DNA of 64,000 nucleotides from Staphylococcus auricularis (lineage in GTDB: Bacteria; Bacillota; Bacilli; Staphylococcales; Staphylococcaceae), in NCBI RefSeq assembly GCF_001500315.1, contig NZ_LLER01000015.1, positions 17,012 to 81,011 on the forward strand. Direction: 5' to 3'. Under the pieces are notes generated by a model. It was not told where the DNA came from, made no database searches, and saw only the letters and a list, made by a program, of their open reading frames with translations. The translations under genes and the position numbers were made by a program. Positions 1 through 8,744 of this stretch are shown in pieces (the stretch's first letter is position 1; each line of letters starts with the position of its first letter).

Positions 1-307
1 CATTTGTGAGGTGATATGAATGCGTAATTATTATAATACGATAAAAGGCGTATTTAGAAGATGGTGGAGAAATTAACACTGCTTATATAGCGAATATGCT
101 CTTTACAATTGGTGACATGAACTAAAGTAATGTTTGAATCACTTCTCCATAAAATTGACAACACACACTTCTTTAATGTTAAGCTTAATAAATAGTTTCA
201 GGTAAATGTGATTATATTCTTTTTATTAGGGTATATATTTATCGATACTTATTTTTATGCTATTATTAACGATAGCTAAAATAGAAATTTATTGAGGTGA
301 ATCAAAC
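1..307. other. Intergenic stretch at window start
   Basis: I see no convincing gene here. An 18-codon reading frame (20-76) follows a reasonable ribosome binding site (GAGGTGAT, 8-15), but it is short and matches nothing I know. It could be a degraded gene end, a leader peptide or chance. The right part is very AT-rich and should hold the promoter of the small gene that begins at 308. Confidence 0.4.
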
Positions 308-478
308 ATGTGGAATTTTATTAAAGGTTTATTCAAATTTGTATTCTTTACTGCTGTCACATTAACAGTAGTAACTGGCGTTGGTATTGCTGCTTTCGCT
401 TACATCTTCAAACAAGACTTTGAAGATATTGAAAATAAAACAAAAGAACTTGTTTCTGATATCGAATCAAACAACTAA
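308..478 (+). CDS. Small single-span membrane protein (56 aa), unknown function
   Basis: This short frame starts with ATG behind a clear ribosome binding site (TTGAGGTGA, 292-300) and ends just before a hairpin terminator. The product has a short amphipathic start (MWNFIKGLFK), one predicted membrane helix at about residues 8-33, and a charged tail rich in Glu, Asp and Lys. The layout suggests a small protein anchored with its acidic tail on one side of the membrane. I do not recognise the family. Ribosome binding site, terminator and coherent protein composition support a real gene. Confidence 0.7.
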   Translation: MWNFIKGLFKFVFFTAVTLTVVTGVGIAAFAYIFKQDFEDIENKTKELVSDIESNN

Positions 479-502
479 TACAATTTGAATATCATATAGG
501 GC

Positions 503-532
503 AGGCTGGGACTGATGAAGTTCCAGCCTTTT
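503..532 (+). terminator. Rho-independent terminator after the small membrane protein gene
   Basis: Arms AGGCTGG (503-509) and CCAGCCT (523-529) form a GC-rich hairpin followed by TTT. Confidence 0.75.
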
Positions 533-560
533 GACATATCAATAATATAAAAATGAAGGT

Positions 561-610
561 TGGCTGAATTGAAACGTGGGCATAAAATGCGTTCCAATTT
601 CAGCCTTTTT
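561..610. terminator. Hairpin terminator downstream of the yolD-like gene
   Basis: The stem GGCTGAA-TTGAAACG (562-576) pairs with CGTTCCAATTTCAGCC (about 589-604) with few mismatches and runs into TTTTT on the plus strand. It lies at the 3' end of the minus-strand yolD-like gene and may act in both directions. Confidence 0.65.
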
Positions 611-660
611 GTATGTTTGAATGAAGCTTGTTCATCATAAAGTTGAATTACTTGTTTTAC

Positions 661-1065
661 TCAGAGTGGGTGAATACGCATGACATCAAATAATGAAAAG
701 CAGACTTTTTCTCCATTAGCACAAGATTTACCTTCCAAGACCATATTTAAAGTATCGATACGAATGATGTACATATCAATATCGTTAATCCAACCTTCTT
801 CGTAGTATTCGATTTGTACTGGATAGTTCTGATGTAAAGCTTGATGGAGTTGGAGGTTAAGTTCATGAAGTTGATCATCTGAGAGCACTGGACGTTCTAT
901 CTTATCTTGATCTGCGACGTATTGTTTTAATCGTTCGAACTGTTCGGGTAAAGTAGCGAACGGTTGCCATTTCACCATACCGCGCCCTTTAGGAATGTTT
1001 GGATTCAAGTATTGGCGCGGGATCTTACGATAATCTGTTTCATGTTTATAACGCTCAGGTATCAT
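661..1065 (-). CDS. YolD-like family protein
   Basis: The 134-residue product has the pattern of the YolD-like family: an N-terminal basic segment (MIPERYKHETDYRKIPR), a central IPKGRGMVKWQPF segment, and a C-terminal beta-rich part (EEGWINDIDMYIIRID). YolD-like genes often accompany Y-family polymerases (UvrX/UmuC-like) in SOS-induced operons; no such polymerase is adjacent here, so the gene stands alone. A good ribosome binding site (AAAGGAGG) precedes the ATG. The promoter holds a LexA-type box, which fits DNA-damage control. The biochemical role of YolD is not established. Confidence 0.8.
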   Translation of the reverse strand: MIPERYKHETDYRKIPRQYLNPNIPKGRGMVKWQPFATLPEQFERLKQYVADQDKIERPVLSDDQLHELNLQLHQALHQNYPVQIEYYEEGWINDIDMYIIRIDTLNMVLEGKSCANGEKVCFSLFDVMRIHPL

Positions 1066-1087
1066 TTTTATCCTCCTTTCAAAATCT

Positions 1088-1117
1088 ATTATAGAACATT
1101 TGTTCGTGTTTTTGCAA
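1088..1117 (-). promoter_or_regulatory. yolD promoter with LexA (SOS) box in the spacer
   Basis: On the minus strand TTGCAA (1112-1117) and a perfect TATAAT (1088-1093) are 18 bp apart. The spacer contains AGAACATTTGTTCG when read on the plus strand (1093-1106). This is one mismatch from the Gram-positive SOS box CGAAC-N4-GTTCG. A LexA dimer here would block the promoter directly. Confidence 0.7.
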
Positions 1118-1272
1118 TATATTTTTGGCGTTAAGAGAAATTAATTCTCGACACCTTTAACGAACTTCATATGTGTTGAACAATCTATGAGAGTGGCTCA
1201 ACTAGACCTCGACCTCAGTAGTTGGTAAGATGAAGTTAAGAAAATAACGAAATGGTACTGGAGTGAAGCATT

Positions 1273-2310
1273 ATGACAACAACTGGATATGTAGGTACGT
1301 ATACGAAAAAAGAAGGCAAAGGCATTTATCGTTTTGAACTCGATGAAGCACAAGGTAAACTCACTGAAGTTACTACAGGTTATGAACTTGAAGCTTCTAC
1401 ATATGTGCAACAACATGGTCCTTTCTTGTATGCAATTACTAAAGAAGGTGAGGATTGTGGACTTGCAAGTTTACGCATCAACGATGATGGGACATTGACA
1501 TTGATTAACCAATGTTTAGCGTCTCAAGGTGGTACAGGATGCTACGTCGATGTTTCTGCAGATGGTCGCTTTATTTTTGAAGCGGTGTATGGTAATGGAC
1601 TGGCTCGTATATACGAAGCGGATCCTGAAACAGGTGAAATCAAACGGCTCATTCAGGAAGTGGCTCATCAATACCCAACAGGTCCGAAAGAACGTCAAGA
1701 TGGCTCTCATGTACATTTCTTATCTCAAACACCAGACGGCCACTACGCCGTTGCAATGGATTTAGGTACAGATAAAGTTGTGACCTATCAATTTGATGAA
1801 GATGGCTTACATGAATATAAAGTCACTGACTTTGAGCCAGGTGATGGACCGCGCCATATTACATTTTATGAAGGTGGCCATTATGCATATATCGTGCATG
1901 AATTATCAAATTACGTGAGTGTTGTATCCTACGATGATGGGGCGTTTGAGGAGCTTGAGCGACACCTCACAATTCCTGAGGATGCACCGAGTGATACGAA
2001 ACTTGCGGCAGTGAGATTATCCCATGATCAACAATTTTTATATATCTCAAACCGCGGGGATAATAGTATAGCTATCTTTAAAGTACAAGAGGCAGGGTCT
2101 TCTATAGAACTCGTAGATATTGTGAAAAGTGAAGGCGATTTCCCAAGAGATTTTAATATAACAGCTTCAGATGATTATCTCGTCTGTGCACATCAACAAG
2201 GGGGCTATGCATTAGTTGTATTTAAGCGTAATAAAGCAACAGGTCAACTGACTTTAGTAGATAAACAACAGACCGCTCCTGAAGGGGTATGTGTCCAATT
2301 TCTAAAATAA
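1273..2310 (+). CDS. Lactonase family protein (7-bladed beta-propeller, 6-phosphogluconolactonase type)
   Basis: The 345-residue product begins [17 protein letters not shown] and repeats the blade pattern of the lactonase/YkgB family: [28 protein letters not shown] and GDFPRDFNI segments at regular intervals. Family members include a cytosolic 6-phosphogluconolactonase acting between glucose-6-phosphate dehydrogenase and 6-phosphogluconate dehydrogenase. Others have different lactone substrates, so the exact substrate is inferred. There is no signal peptide. Start ATG follows TGGAGTG. It is a single-gene unit ended by a strong terminator shared with the convergent aldehyde dehydrogenase. Confidence 0.85.
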   Translation: MTTTGYVGTYTKKEGKGIYRFELDEAQGKLTEVTTGYELEASTYVQQHGPFLYAITKEGEDCGLASLRINDDGTLTLINQCLASQGGTGCYVDVSADGRFIFEAVYGNGLARIYEADPETGEIKRLIQEVAHQYPTGPKERQDGSHVHFLSQTPDGHYAVAMDLGTDKVVTYQFDEDGLHEYKVTDFEPGDGPRHITFYEGGHYAYIVHELSNYVSVVSYDDGAFEELERHLTIPEDAPSDTKLAAVRLSHDQQFLYISNRGDNSIAIFKVQEAGSSIELVDIVKSEGDFPRDFNITASDDYLVCAHQQGGYALVVFKRNKATGQLTLVDKQQTAPEGVCVQFLK

Positions 2311-2318
2311 ATAAACAC

Positions 2319-2374
2319 AAAAAAGCCATGGTAACGAGTGGGACTGACTGTCCTGACGTTTCCATGGCTTTTTT
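2319..2374. terminator. Bidirectional terminator between the lactonase gene and aldA
   Basis: AAAAAGCCATGG (about 2320-2331) pairs with CCATGGCTTTTTT (2362-2374). The U tracts on both strands suit two convergent genes. Confidence 0.85.
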
Positions 2375-2378
2375 GTTA

Positions 2379-3757
2379 TTAGTTGTTAAAGAAGGCTTTA
2401 ATGTATTTTAATTTTCCTTTATATGGAGGGAAGAGTAAGCTCGATTCCAGTCGTGTCGTTTTAAAGGTATACGATTTTTTATGACTAAATGTATCGAAGC
2501 TATATTTACCGTGATAAGCACCTATGCCTGAATGACCGACGCCACCAAATGGAAGAGAAGGATTTGTAATATGCATCAGTGTATCATTAATAGCACCACC
2601 ACCGAATGATACTTCATTGAGTATGCGATCTGTTGCATTTTCATCTTCACTAAAGAGATAAAGGCTTAGTGGTTTAGGATACTTATGAACAAACTCAATG
2701 GCTTCGTCAAATGTATCATATGTGATGATAGGGAGTAATGGACCAAAAATTTCTTCTTGCATGATCTTGGCATTGGCAGTCATATTTTCAATTAACGTAG
2801 GGCCAATATATCGGTCATCACGATCAGTGTCACCACCGAAAACAACATCTGCATGGTGTGTCTGCACTAAATCATTTAAGCGCATAAAATGTTTGTCATT
2901 GACAATTCGTCCGTAATCTTCACTCTGTTGGGGTGTGCGCCATAGAATTCTTGAATCGTTGTCTTGAGTGCACGTAGGAGTTGTGGTTGCACCTTACGAT
3001 CAACAAGAATGTAATCTGGAGCGATACAGGTTTGACCCGCGTTGACGAACTTTCCGAAGCAAATGCGTTCACTTGCAACCTTGATGTTTGCTGTTTCATC
3101 CACGATGACAGGGGATTTACCTCCGAGTTCTAAGGTTACAGGCGTGAGTTGTTTGCTTGCTTTTTCATAGACGTTGCGACCTACTTTTTCACTACCTGTA
3201 AAGAAGATGTAGTCAAAGGGAAGATCGAGCAATGTCTCTGTAACTGCTGCATCTCCTTGTACTGTCGTTACATATTGAGGTTCAAAGGCTTCACTGATTA
3301 ACGTTTCAATAACAGCAGATACGTGAGGTGTATACTCTGATGGTTTGATGATGGCTGTGTTACCTGCAGCGATGGCACCGATCAGTGGCTCGATGACGAG
3401 TTGGAAAGGGTAGTTATACGGTCCAATGATCAATACTGTGCCATAGGGTTCTTTCATAATGTAACTTTTAGCTGGAAACATGTATAAAGGCGTATTGATT
3501 TGTTTCCGCTTTGCCCAATTTTTAAGTTCCTTACGTGCAGTTTTGATATTTTTTAAAACGAATCCAATTTCTGTAGCATAGGCTTCAACTTCGTTTTTAC
3601 CTAAATCTTTAGCGAGTGCTTCTAGTAAATCTTTCTCATGATTACGAATGCTGTGACTCAAAGCTTTTAAACGTTTCTTTCTAAATTTGAGCTCTTTTGT
3701 TTCATGTGTGTTGAAGTATTGTTTGCTTTGCGAAAATAAAGTTTCAACTGAGGTCAA
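2379..3757 (-). pseudogene. aldA: Aldehyde dehydrogenase, split by a one-base frameshift
   Basis: Two frames (2379-2885 and 2876-3757) together give a complete aldehyde dehydrogenase of about 459 residues. It would oxidise aldehydes with NAD(P). The N-terminal part has the cofactor region (GPYNYPFQ), catalytic Glu (TLELGGKSP) and catalytic Cys (NAGQTC). The second part carries EEIFGP and PFGGVGHSG. The frames join at a run of four G on the plus strand (2930-2933). Adding one base there restores QQSEDYGRIVNDKHFMRL, the expected family sequence. The likely start is TTG at 3757 behind AAAGGAGG (3766-3773); a longer in-frame extension to 3859 is probably not translated. This is either a genuine recent mutation, phase variation, or a homopolymer sequencing error. 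Confidence 0.85.
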
Positions 3758-3790
3758 TGTGTATACCTCCTTTACGTCTATAGTGATAAA

Positions 3791-3869
3791 AAGAAGTGGA
3801 ATAGAAATCAAAAGTGCGTATGATTTAATGAACATTGAATCCCGCATCAGATTTCGCATTCCACTTCTT
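3791..3869. repeat. Long imperfect inverted repeat upstream of aldA
   Basis: AAGAAGTGGAAT (3791-3802) is the exact complement of ATTCCACTTCTT (3858-3869). Pairing continues inward through GAAATC/GATTTC after a small bulge, giving about 18 paired bases around a loop of roughly 40. No T tract follows, so it does not look like an ordinary terminator. It lies between aldA and ppaC, both on the minus strand. Confidence 0.6.
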
Positions 3870-3921
3870 AACGTGTCTGGCTGTGATCATTTAGAAATTT
3901 ATTCTATTGTTTGAACAGTTT

Positions 3922-3946
3922 AATAAAAATTGCGATACTGCAACTA
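3922..3946 (-). terminator. Possible weak terminator of ppaC
   Basis: On the minus strand a short stem TTGC...GCAA is followed by TTTTTATT, about 80 bases after the ppaC stop. The stem is short, so this is tentative. Confidence 0.3.
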
Positions 3947-4024
3947 TTTTCATCTTACACAGCTTTTCCATCTCGTTCTTGTCGAAGATGTTTAATTGTG
4001 AGTTAAGACACGATTTTGTCTGTC

Positions 4025-4951
4025 TTATTTTAAAGCGTCAGTGATTTGAGGTACGACTTGTTTTTTACGAGATACAACGCCTGGTAAGAACGCAGTACCG
4101 TTGTCTAATTCTACATCAAATGCAGTACCTACTTTATCTTTTTCTGCACCTACAACGAGGACTTTAGAATCACTGTTGATGATATCTGTGACGAGCAATA
4201 CAAATAAGTCATATTTTTCATCGGCACTGACTTCTAACATTTCTTTTTCTAGTGCATCACGGCGATCAAATACTTCATCGATATCAACCGTATTTACTTG
4301 AGCGATACGTGTTTTGTAGTCACCCATGTCGAATGTTTTTGCATCCATGTTGATGATGTCTGCTTCAGATTTATCAGTTGTTGAAGCACCTGCTTTTAAC
4401 ATGTCTAGGCCGTAAGATTCTAGATCAACATCGGCAATTGATTTTAATGCTTCAGCTGCTTGTACATCTTCTTCAGTACATGTTGGTGATTTGAATAATA
4501 AGCTGTCTGAAATAATACCAGAAATCATAAGTCCGGCGATTTCAGGTTTGATTTCAAAGCCGCGTTCTTTGTACATTTTATAAAGAATTGTAGCTGTACA
4601 ACCTACTGGTTCAGCACGATAATAAAGCGGTGCTGCTGTTTCGAAGTTAGCGATACGGTGATGGTCAATCACGTGTTGAACCGTCGCATTTTGAATGGAA
4701 TCTGCACTTTGTTGTGCTTCGTTGTGGTCGACTAAAATCACGTGTTGATCTGTGAGGTCATCAGTAAGTAATTCGGGTGCTTCAACTTTGAAATAGTCTA
4801 ACGCATATTGTGTTTCTGGTCCCACTTCACCTAAGCGATAAGCAGTTGCATCGGCGTTACCAGTTTGATGTTCGAAGTCTGCCATGATCAATGCTGATGA
4901 AATAGCATCAGTATCTGGATTTTTGTGACCGAAAATATAAGTTTTTGTCAT
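4025..4951 (-). CDS. ppaC: Manganese-dependent inorganic pyrophosphatase (family II)
   Basis: The enzyme hydrolyses pyrophosphate to phosphate in the cytosol, pulling biosynthetic reactions forward. The 308-residue product has the family II DHH signatures. These are GHKNPDTDA (H9, D13, D15), LVDHNE (D75), the DHH triplet at 96-98, IISDS (D149), and the C-terminal SRKKQ phosphate-binding motif near residue 296. Length matches the family. The ATG follows an AAGGAGAAG-type ribosome binding site. It reads in the same direction as the hydrolase gene upstream (5008-5562), with a 56-base gap. Confidence 0.97.
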   Translation of the reverse strand: MTKTYIFGHKNPDTDAISSALIMADFEHQTGNADATAYRLGEVGPETQYALDYFKVEAPELLTDDLTDQHVILVDHNEAQQSADSIQNATVQHVIDHHRIANFETAAPLYYRAEPVGCTATILYKMYKERGFEIKPEIAGLMISGIISDSLLFKSPTCTEEDVQAAEALKSIADVDLESYGLDMLKAGASTTDKSEADIINMDAKTFDMGDYKTRIAQVNTVDIDEVFDRRDALEKEMLEVSADEKYDLFVLLVTDIINSDSKVLVVGAEKDKVGTAFDVELDNGTAFLPGVVSRKKQVVPQITDALK

Positions 4952-5007
4952 TGTTAACTTCTCCTTATCTTATTATTGTATTGCTCTCATTTTATCACGT
5001 TTAGGTC

Positions 5008-5562
5008 CTAATCTTCTACTCTAGCACCCAATGAATTTTCAAAGTGAGTCAATGCCCAGTCATGGCCAGTTTGGTCGAATGAAGCAACACCGCTTTTCGG
5101 TATTGTCATGTGGTAACCTAGGTTATATCCTCCAACTGCTGTGTGTAAGACACAAATATCCGTACATACACCGACGATTTCGATATTTTTAATATCTCTT
5201 GCGCGTAACATGGCATCTAGTGGGGTACCATGAAATGAGTCATAACGTGTTTTGTCTAAGAAATGTACATGTTCGTGATCTTGTATCGCTTCGTATGTGT
5301 CTTTCACTTCACCATAGAGTTCACGCCCTGGTGTATTGGCAATGTTGTGAGGTGGAAATAAGTTATATTCTGGATGTGTTGTGTCATTTTCATAATGTAA
5401 ATCCATCATCATGAAGATATCTTGTTCTGCTTCATCATATGCTTTCATGCGTGAAACGATAAATGGTTCAATATCTTGCGCTGGTTTTCCTGCTGTGAGT
5501 TGCCCATCATCTGCAACAAAATCATAAGAATAATCTACAACAATTAAAGCTTTATTTCCCAT
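5008..5562 (-). CDS. Isochorismatase-fold cysteine hydrolase, nicotinamidase-like
   Basis: Nicotinamidases convert nicotinamide to nicotinate, which PncB (10904-12373 in this window) then uses. The product, counted from MGNKALIVVD, is 184 residues. It shows the triad Asp (D10), Lys (K104 in LDKTRYDSF) and Cys (C137 in GVCTDICV), plus a metal-site pattern D54-x-H56...H63...H72. These residues favour nicotinamidase over other family members, but substrate is inferred. I chose the ATG at 5562 because GGGAG lies 11 bases upstream and homologues begin there; an in-frame codon at 5580 would add six residues. Confidence 0.85.
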   Translation of the reverse strand: MGNKALIVVDYSYDFVADDGQLTAGKPAQDIEPFIVSRMKAYDEAEQDIFMMMDLHYENDTTHPEYNLFPPHNIANTPGRELYGEVKDTYEAIQDHEHVHFLDKTRYDSFHGTPLDAMLRARDIKNIEIVGVCTDICVLHTAVGGYNLGYHMTIPKSGVASFDQTGHDWALTHFENSLGARVED

Positions 5563-5831
5563 TAAAAATTCAACTCCCAATCTTAGTATGAAATTTTATA
5601 TTCAATAGCATAACGCAGATTGAAAAAGATTGCTAATTAACTGAAAATGAGCAAGATCGTCTGTGAATCGATGTATAGATCACAAAAAATATAATAAAAT
5701 GAAATACAAATTAAGCTTTTCATGTTATAACAATCGTACCTTAGTTCGTTGCTAGTTCATTTAAGACGGAGCCATAAAACGGGTTTGGTAATGATTAAAC
5801 GGATTCGAATCATTTAAAGGAGAATGGAAAG

Positions 5832-6947
5832 ATGATTATAAATGCCAGAGACTTTGGCTTAAAAGGCGGCCACAAATTTAAGGATACGTTCGCATTACAA
5901 CGTGCGTTGAATTATGCGAAAAAGCATCCAGGTACTACAATCTATGTCCCTAAAGGTGTCTATCATATTGCTAAAGCATTAATTATTTATCAATCCACGA
6001 CATTGTGGCTCGACGACGAAGCGGTATTACTGAGAAAGGGAAGAGATGCATTATTAAAAAATGGGCATCGCTTCAAATTGTACCATGGCTATGACGGTAA
6101 CAGTCACATTCATATTTATGGCGGTACATTTGATATGAATGGTGTGCAATATCCCTATAATAATACGGCATTGTGTATGGGGCATGCGACGGATATTCAA
6201 CTCAGTCATGTCACTATTAAGGATGTCGTAGGTGGTCATGGAATAGATGTATGTGGTGTGAATGGTTTTTATGCGAATCACTGTCGGTTCATCGGTTTTA
6301 ACGATGCTGAGGGCACACGGTCATTTTCTGAAGCAATTCAACTCGATATCCAAGTTCCAGGGGCATTTCCAAAATTTGGTACAACAGATGGCACGATAAC
6401 TAAAAACGTCATCATCGAACATTGTTACTTTGGTGATTCTGACACTTGTGGAATGGGTGCATGGAATCGCGCGATCGGGTCCCATGCCAGTCGCTATGAT
6501 CAATTCTATGAGAACGTACACATTCGCTATAATACGTTTGAAGGTATTCAATTTTATGCGCTCACCTTATTAAAGTATAAAGATACATTCAATCATCATA
6601 ATACTTTTAACCATTGTATAGGGGGTCTCCGATATTTAGCTGTAAAAGATGGCAAAAATGCGACGAACCAACAGGGGTATGACATGGGCACACAGGCAGG
6701 CTGTAATTGTCATATTTATCAAAATGAATTTAATGGTGGAATGAAAAAGGATGCGATTCATATTCGTAGTTATCATAGTATCCCACATCATAACGTATTG
6801 ATTGCGAGTAATGATTTTAAACATAAAAATCAGCGTATTCATTTAGAAGATATCAATAATTTAAGATTAGATACATCCGCTAAGGCACGGATGACTGTGC
6901 GTAGTACACGTCTTAGAGCACCCCATTCAATTAGCTTTAAAGAATAA
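5832..6947 (+). CDS. Right-handed beta-helix protein, pectate-lyase/GH28-like fold
   Basis: The 371-residue protein begins with a segment typical of the pectate lyase superfamily ([11 protein letters not shown], then a [11 protein letters not shown] helix and [11 protein letters not shown]). It continues as beta-helix coils with [31 protein letters not shown] and [10 protein letters not shown]. Proteins with this fold bind or cut polysaccharides, or act as depolymerases and tail spikes. There is no signal peptide or membrane segment, so a cytosolic or lysis-released product is expected. The substrate is unknown. Start ATG follows AAAGGAGAATGG. It appears to be a single-gene unit, and it is histidine- and asparagine-rich. 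Confidence 0.75.
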   Translation: MIINARDFGLKGGHKFKDTFALQRALNYAKKHPGTTIYVPKGVYHIAKALIIYQSTTLWLDDEAVLLRKGRDALLKNGHRFKLYHGYDGNSHIHIYGGTFDMNGVQYPYNNTALCMGHATDIQLSHVTIKDVVGGHGIDVCGVNGFYANHCRFIGFNDAEGTRSFSEAIQLDIQVPGAFPKFGTTDGTITKNVIIEHCYFGDSDTCGMGAWNRAIGSHASRYDQFYENVHIRYNTFEGIQFYALTLLKYKDTFNHHNTFNHCIGGLRYLAVKDGKNATNQQGYDMGTQAGCNCHIYQNEFNGGMKKDAIHIRSYHSIPHHNVLIASNDFKHKNQRIHLEDINNLRLDTSAKARMTVRSTRLRAPHSISFKE

Positions 6948-6957
6948 ATAGTAGTTG

Positions 6958-6971
6958 TGTAAGCGCTTTAA
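6958..6971 (+). promoter_or_regulatory. cre-like CcpA site upstream of sdcS
   Basis: TGTAAGCGCTTTAA matches the CcpA consensus TGWAARCGYTWNCW at all but one position and has the symmetrical AAGCGCTT core. It lies about 140 bases before the dicarboxylate transporter start. Carbon catabolite control of such a transporter is expected. Confidence 0.55.
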
Positions 6972-7100
6972 TATTTGTATAATTATTCTATAGTGTGGAT
7001 ATAAATATTAAAACTACATAGAACTATCATTTTATAGCTGTGCAATTTTTCGTGTTGAATGGCTTCATTTTAAACCGAAATTGTGCAGAGAGAGTGGGGG

Positions 7101-8663
7101 ATGGCGATGTTTAATCAGAACAAGCCGATGTTTCCAAACTATTTGACGTTTTTCTCACACAAACAACAGGGCAAGTCTTATAGTTTAGGACAGTTCATAG
7201 GGCTCATCTTAGGGCCGGTGTTATTCATTTTAACGTTAATGTTTTTTCATCCTGAAGGTCTAGCATGGAAAGGTGTTTTCGTTCTAGCGATGACTTTATG
7301 GATAGCAGTGTGGTGGATTACTGAAGCGATACCGATTGCAGCGACGAGTTTATTACCATTGATATTGATGCCATTAGGGCATGTACTTACACCTGAAGAG
7401 GTATCGGCTCAGTATGGTAATGATATTATTTTTCTATTTTTAGGCGGGTTTATTTTAGCGATTGCGATGGAACGGTGGAATTTACATACCCGTGTCGCAC
7501 TCACAATTATTAAGACACTAGGGACAAGTACGGGTAAAATTATGCTCGGTTTTATGATTGCGACCGGTTTTCTATCCATGTTTGTCTCAAATACAGCAGC
7601 GGTTATGATCATGATTCCGATTGGACTTGCCATTGTGAATGAGGTCAATGAATTAAAAGGTCGGGAGATTGAGCAGCAACATATTTCAAAATTTGAAAAA
7701 TCATTGGTCCTTGCGATTGGTTATGCTGGAACGATTGGTGGATTGGGTACGTTGATAGGTACGCCACCGTTAATCATTTTAAAAGGACAATTTCACTCAG
7801 CATTTGGCCAAGAGTTAAGTTTTGCGGAATGGATGATTGTCGGTATACCAACTGTTATCGTACTACTCTTATTCGTCTGGCTCTATTTACGTTACGTCGC
7901 TTTTAACCATGGATTAAAAGAATTACCTGGGGGTAAAGCGCTCATTCAACGTAAACTGAATGAATTAGGCCGTATGAAATATGAAGAGAAAGTTGTACAA
8001 GCGATCTTTATCTTAGCGAGTGTGTTGTGGATCAGTAGAGAGTTTGTATTGAAACAGTGGGAAGTTACGTCTCAAGTTGCAGATGGTACGATTGCCATGT
8101 TTATTTCAGTATTACTGTTCTTAATTCCAGCTAAAGATAAATCGAAACATAAACGCATTATTGATTGGGACGTTGCTAAAGAATTACCATGGGGCGTATT
8201 AATCCTATTTGGTGGGGGCCTTGCCTTAGCGAAGGGGATTTCTTCAAGTGGTTTAGCCAATTGGTTAGGAGAACAACTGACGTTACTCGATGGCGTAAGT
8301 CCGTTACTCATCGTCATCGTGATTACTTTATTCGTATTGTTCTTAACAGAGATTACGTCCAATACTGCGACTGCAACGATGATTTTACCTATTCTTGCAA
8401 CGTTATCAGTTGCAGTGAATGTACATCCATTATTACTCATGGTGCCTGCAGCGATGGCAGCGAACTGTGCGTATATGCTACCCGTCGGAACACCACCGAA
8501 TGCGATTGTTTTTGGTACAGGTAAGTTAGAAATTAAAGAAATGGCAAAAGTCGGTTTTTGGGTCAACATGATCAGTGTGGTAATCATCGTAGTTGTTGTT
8601 TATTACTTCATGCCAATGGTTTTAGGCATTGATATTGCGCAACCACTAGAGCTTAAAAAATAA
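7101..8663 (+). CDS. sdcS: Sodium-dependent dicarboxylate transporter (SLC13/DASS family)
   Basis: SdcS imports succinate, fumarate and malate with Na+. The 520-residue product, the same length as S. aureus SdcS, has about 11-12 hydrophobic helices. It carries the two family sodium-site motifs, FVSNTAAVMIMIP and EITSNTATATMILP, and PVGTPPNAI near the C terminus. I chose ATG 7101 because the protein then begins MAMFNQ, matching the S. aureus MAYFNQ start; GTG 7083 and ATG 7107 are alternatives. The cre-like site upstream suggests glucose repression. A shared terminator follows. Confidence 0.95.
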   Translation: MAMFNQNKPMFPNYLTFFSHKQQGKSYSLGQFIGLILGPVLFILTLMFFHPEGLAWKGVFVLAMTLWIAVWWITEAIPIAATSLLPLILMPLGHVLTPEEVSAQYGNDIIFLFLGGFILAIAMERWNLHTRVALTIIKTLGTSTGKIMLGFMIATGFLSMFVSNTAAVMIMIPIGLAIVNEVNELKGREIEQQHISKFEKSLVLAIGYAGTIGGLGTLIGTPPLIILKGQFHSAFGQELSFAEWMIVGIPTVIVLLLFVWLYLRYVAFNHGLKELPGGKALIQRKLNELGRMKYEEKVVQAIFILASVLWISREFVLKQWEVTSQVADGTIAMFISVLLFLIPAKDKSKHKRIIDWDVAKELPWGVLILFGGGLALAKGISSSGLANWLGEQLTLLDGVSPLLIVIVITLFVLFLTEITSNTATATMILPILATLSVAVNVHPLLLMVPAAMAANCAYMLPVGTPPNAIVFGTGKLEIKEMAKVGFWVNMISVVIIVVVVYYFMPMVLGIDIAQPLELKK

Positions 8664-8680
8664 TATGTTCAATAAAAAGA

Positions 8681-8743
8681 GCCTTTATAAGTAGACGTGT
8701 ATGCGACAGTCATGAGCGCAGTGTGTCACTTATAAGGGCTTTA
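8681..8743. terminator. Bidirectional terminator between sdcS and pheA
   Basis: GCCTTTATAAGT (8682-8693) pairs with ACTTATAAGGGC (8729-8740), with A and T tracts on either side. Confidence 0.8.
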
Positions 8744-8744
8744 T

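Noticed and set aside
20..76. An 18-residue frame (MRNYYNTIKGVFRRWWRN) behind GAGGTGAT
   Set aside because: Too short, no recognisable family and no terminator. It is kept only as a remark on the region.
3758..3859. A longer N terminus for aldA, with a hydrophobic segment from an upstream ATG
   Set aside because: A good ribosome binding site lies directly before TTG 3757, and the protein from there matches family length and start. The upstream part looks untranslated.
8072..8587. A 171-codon antisense frame inside sdcS
   Set aside because: It mirrors the sdcS coding frame, has no ribosome binding site, and its product has no coherent fold or family pattern.
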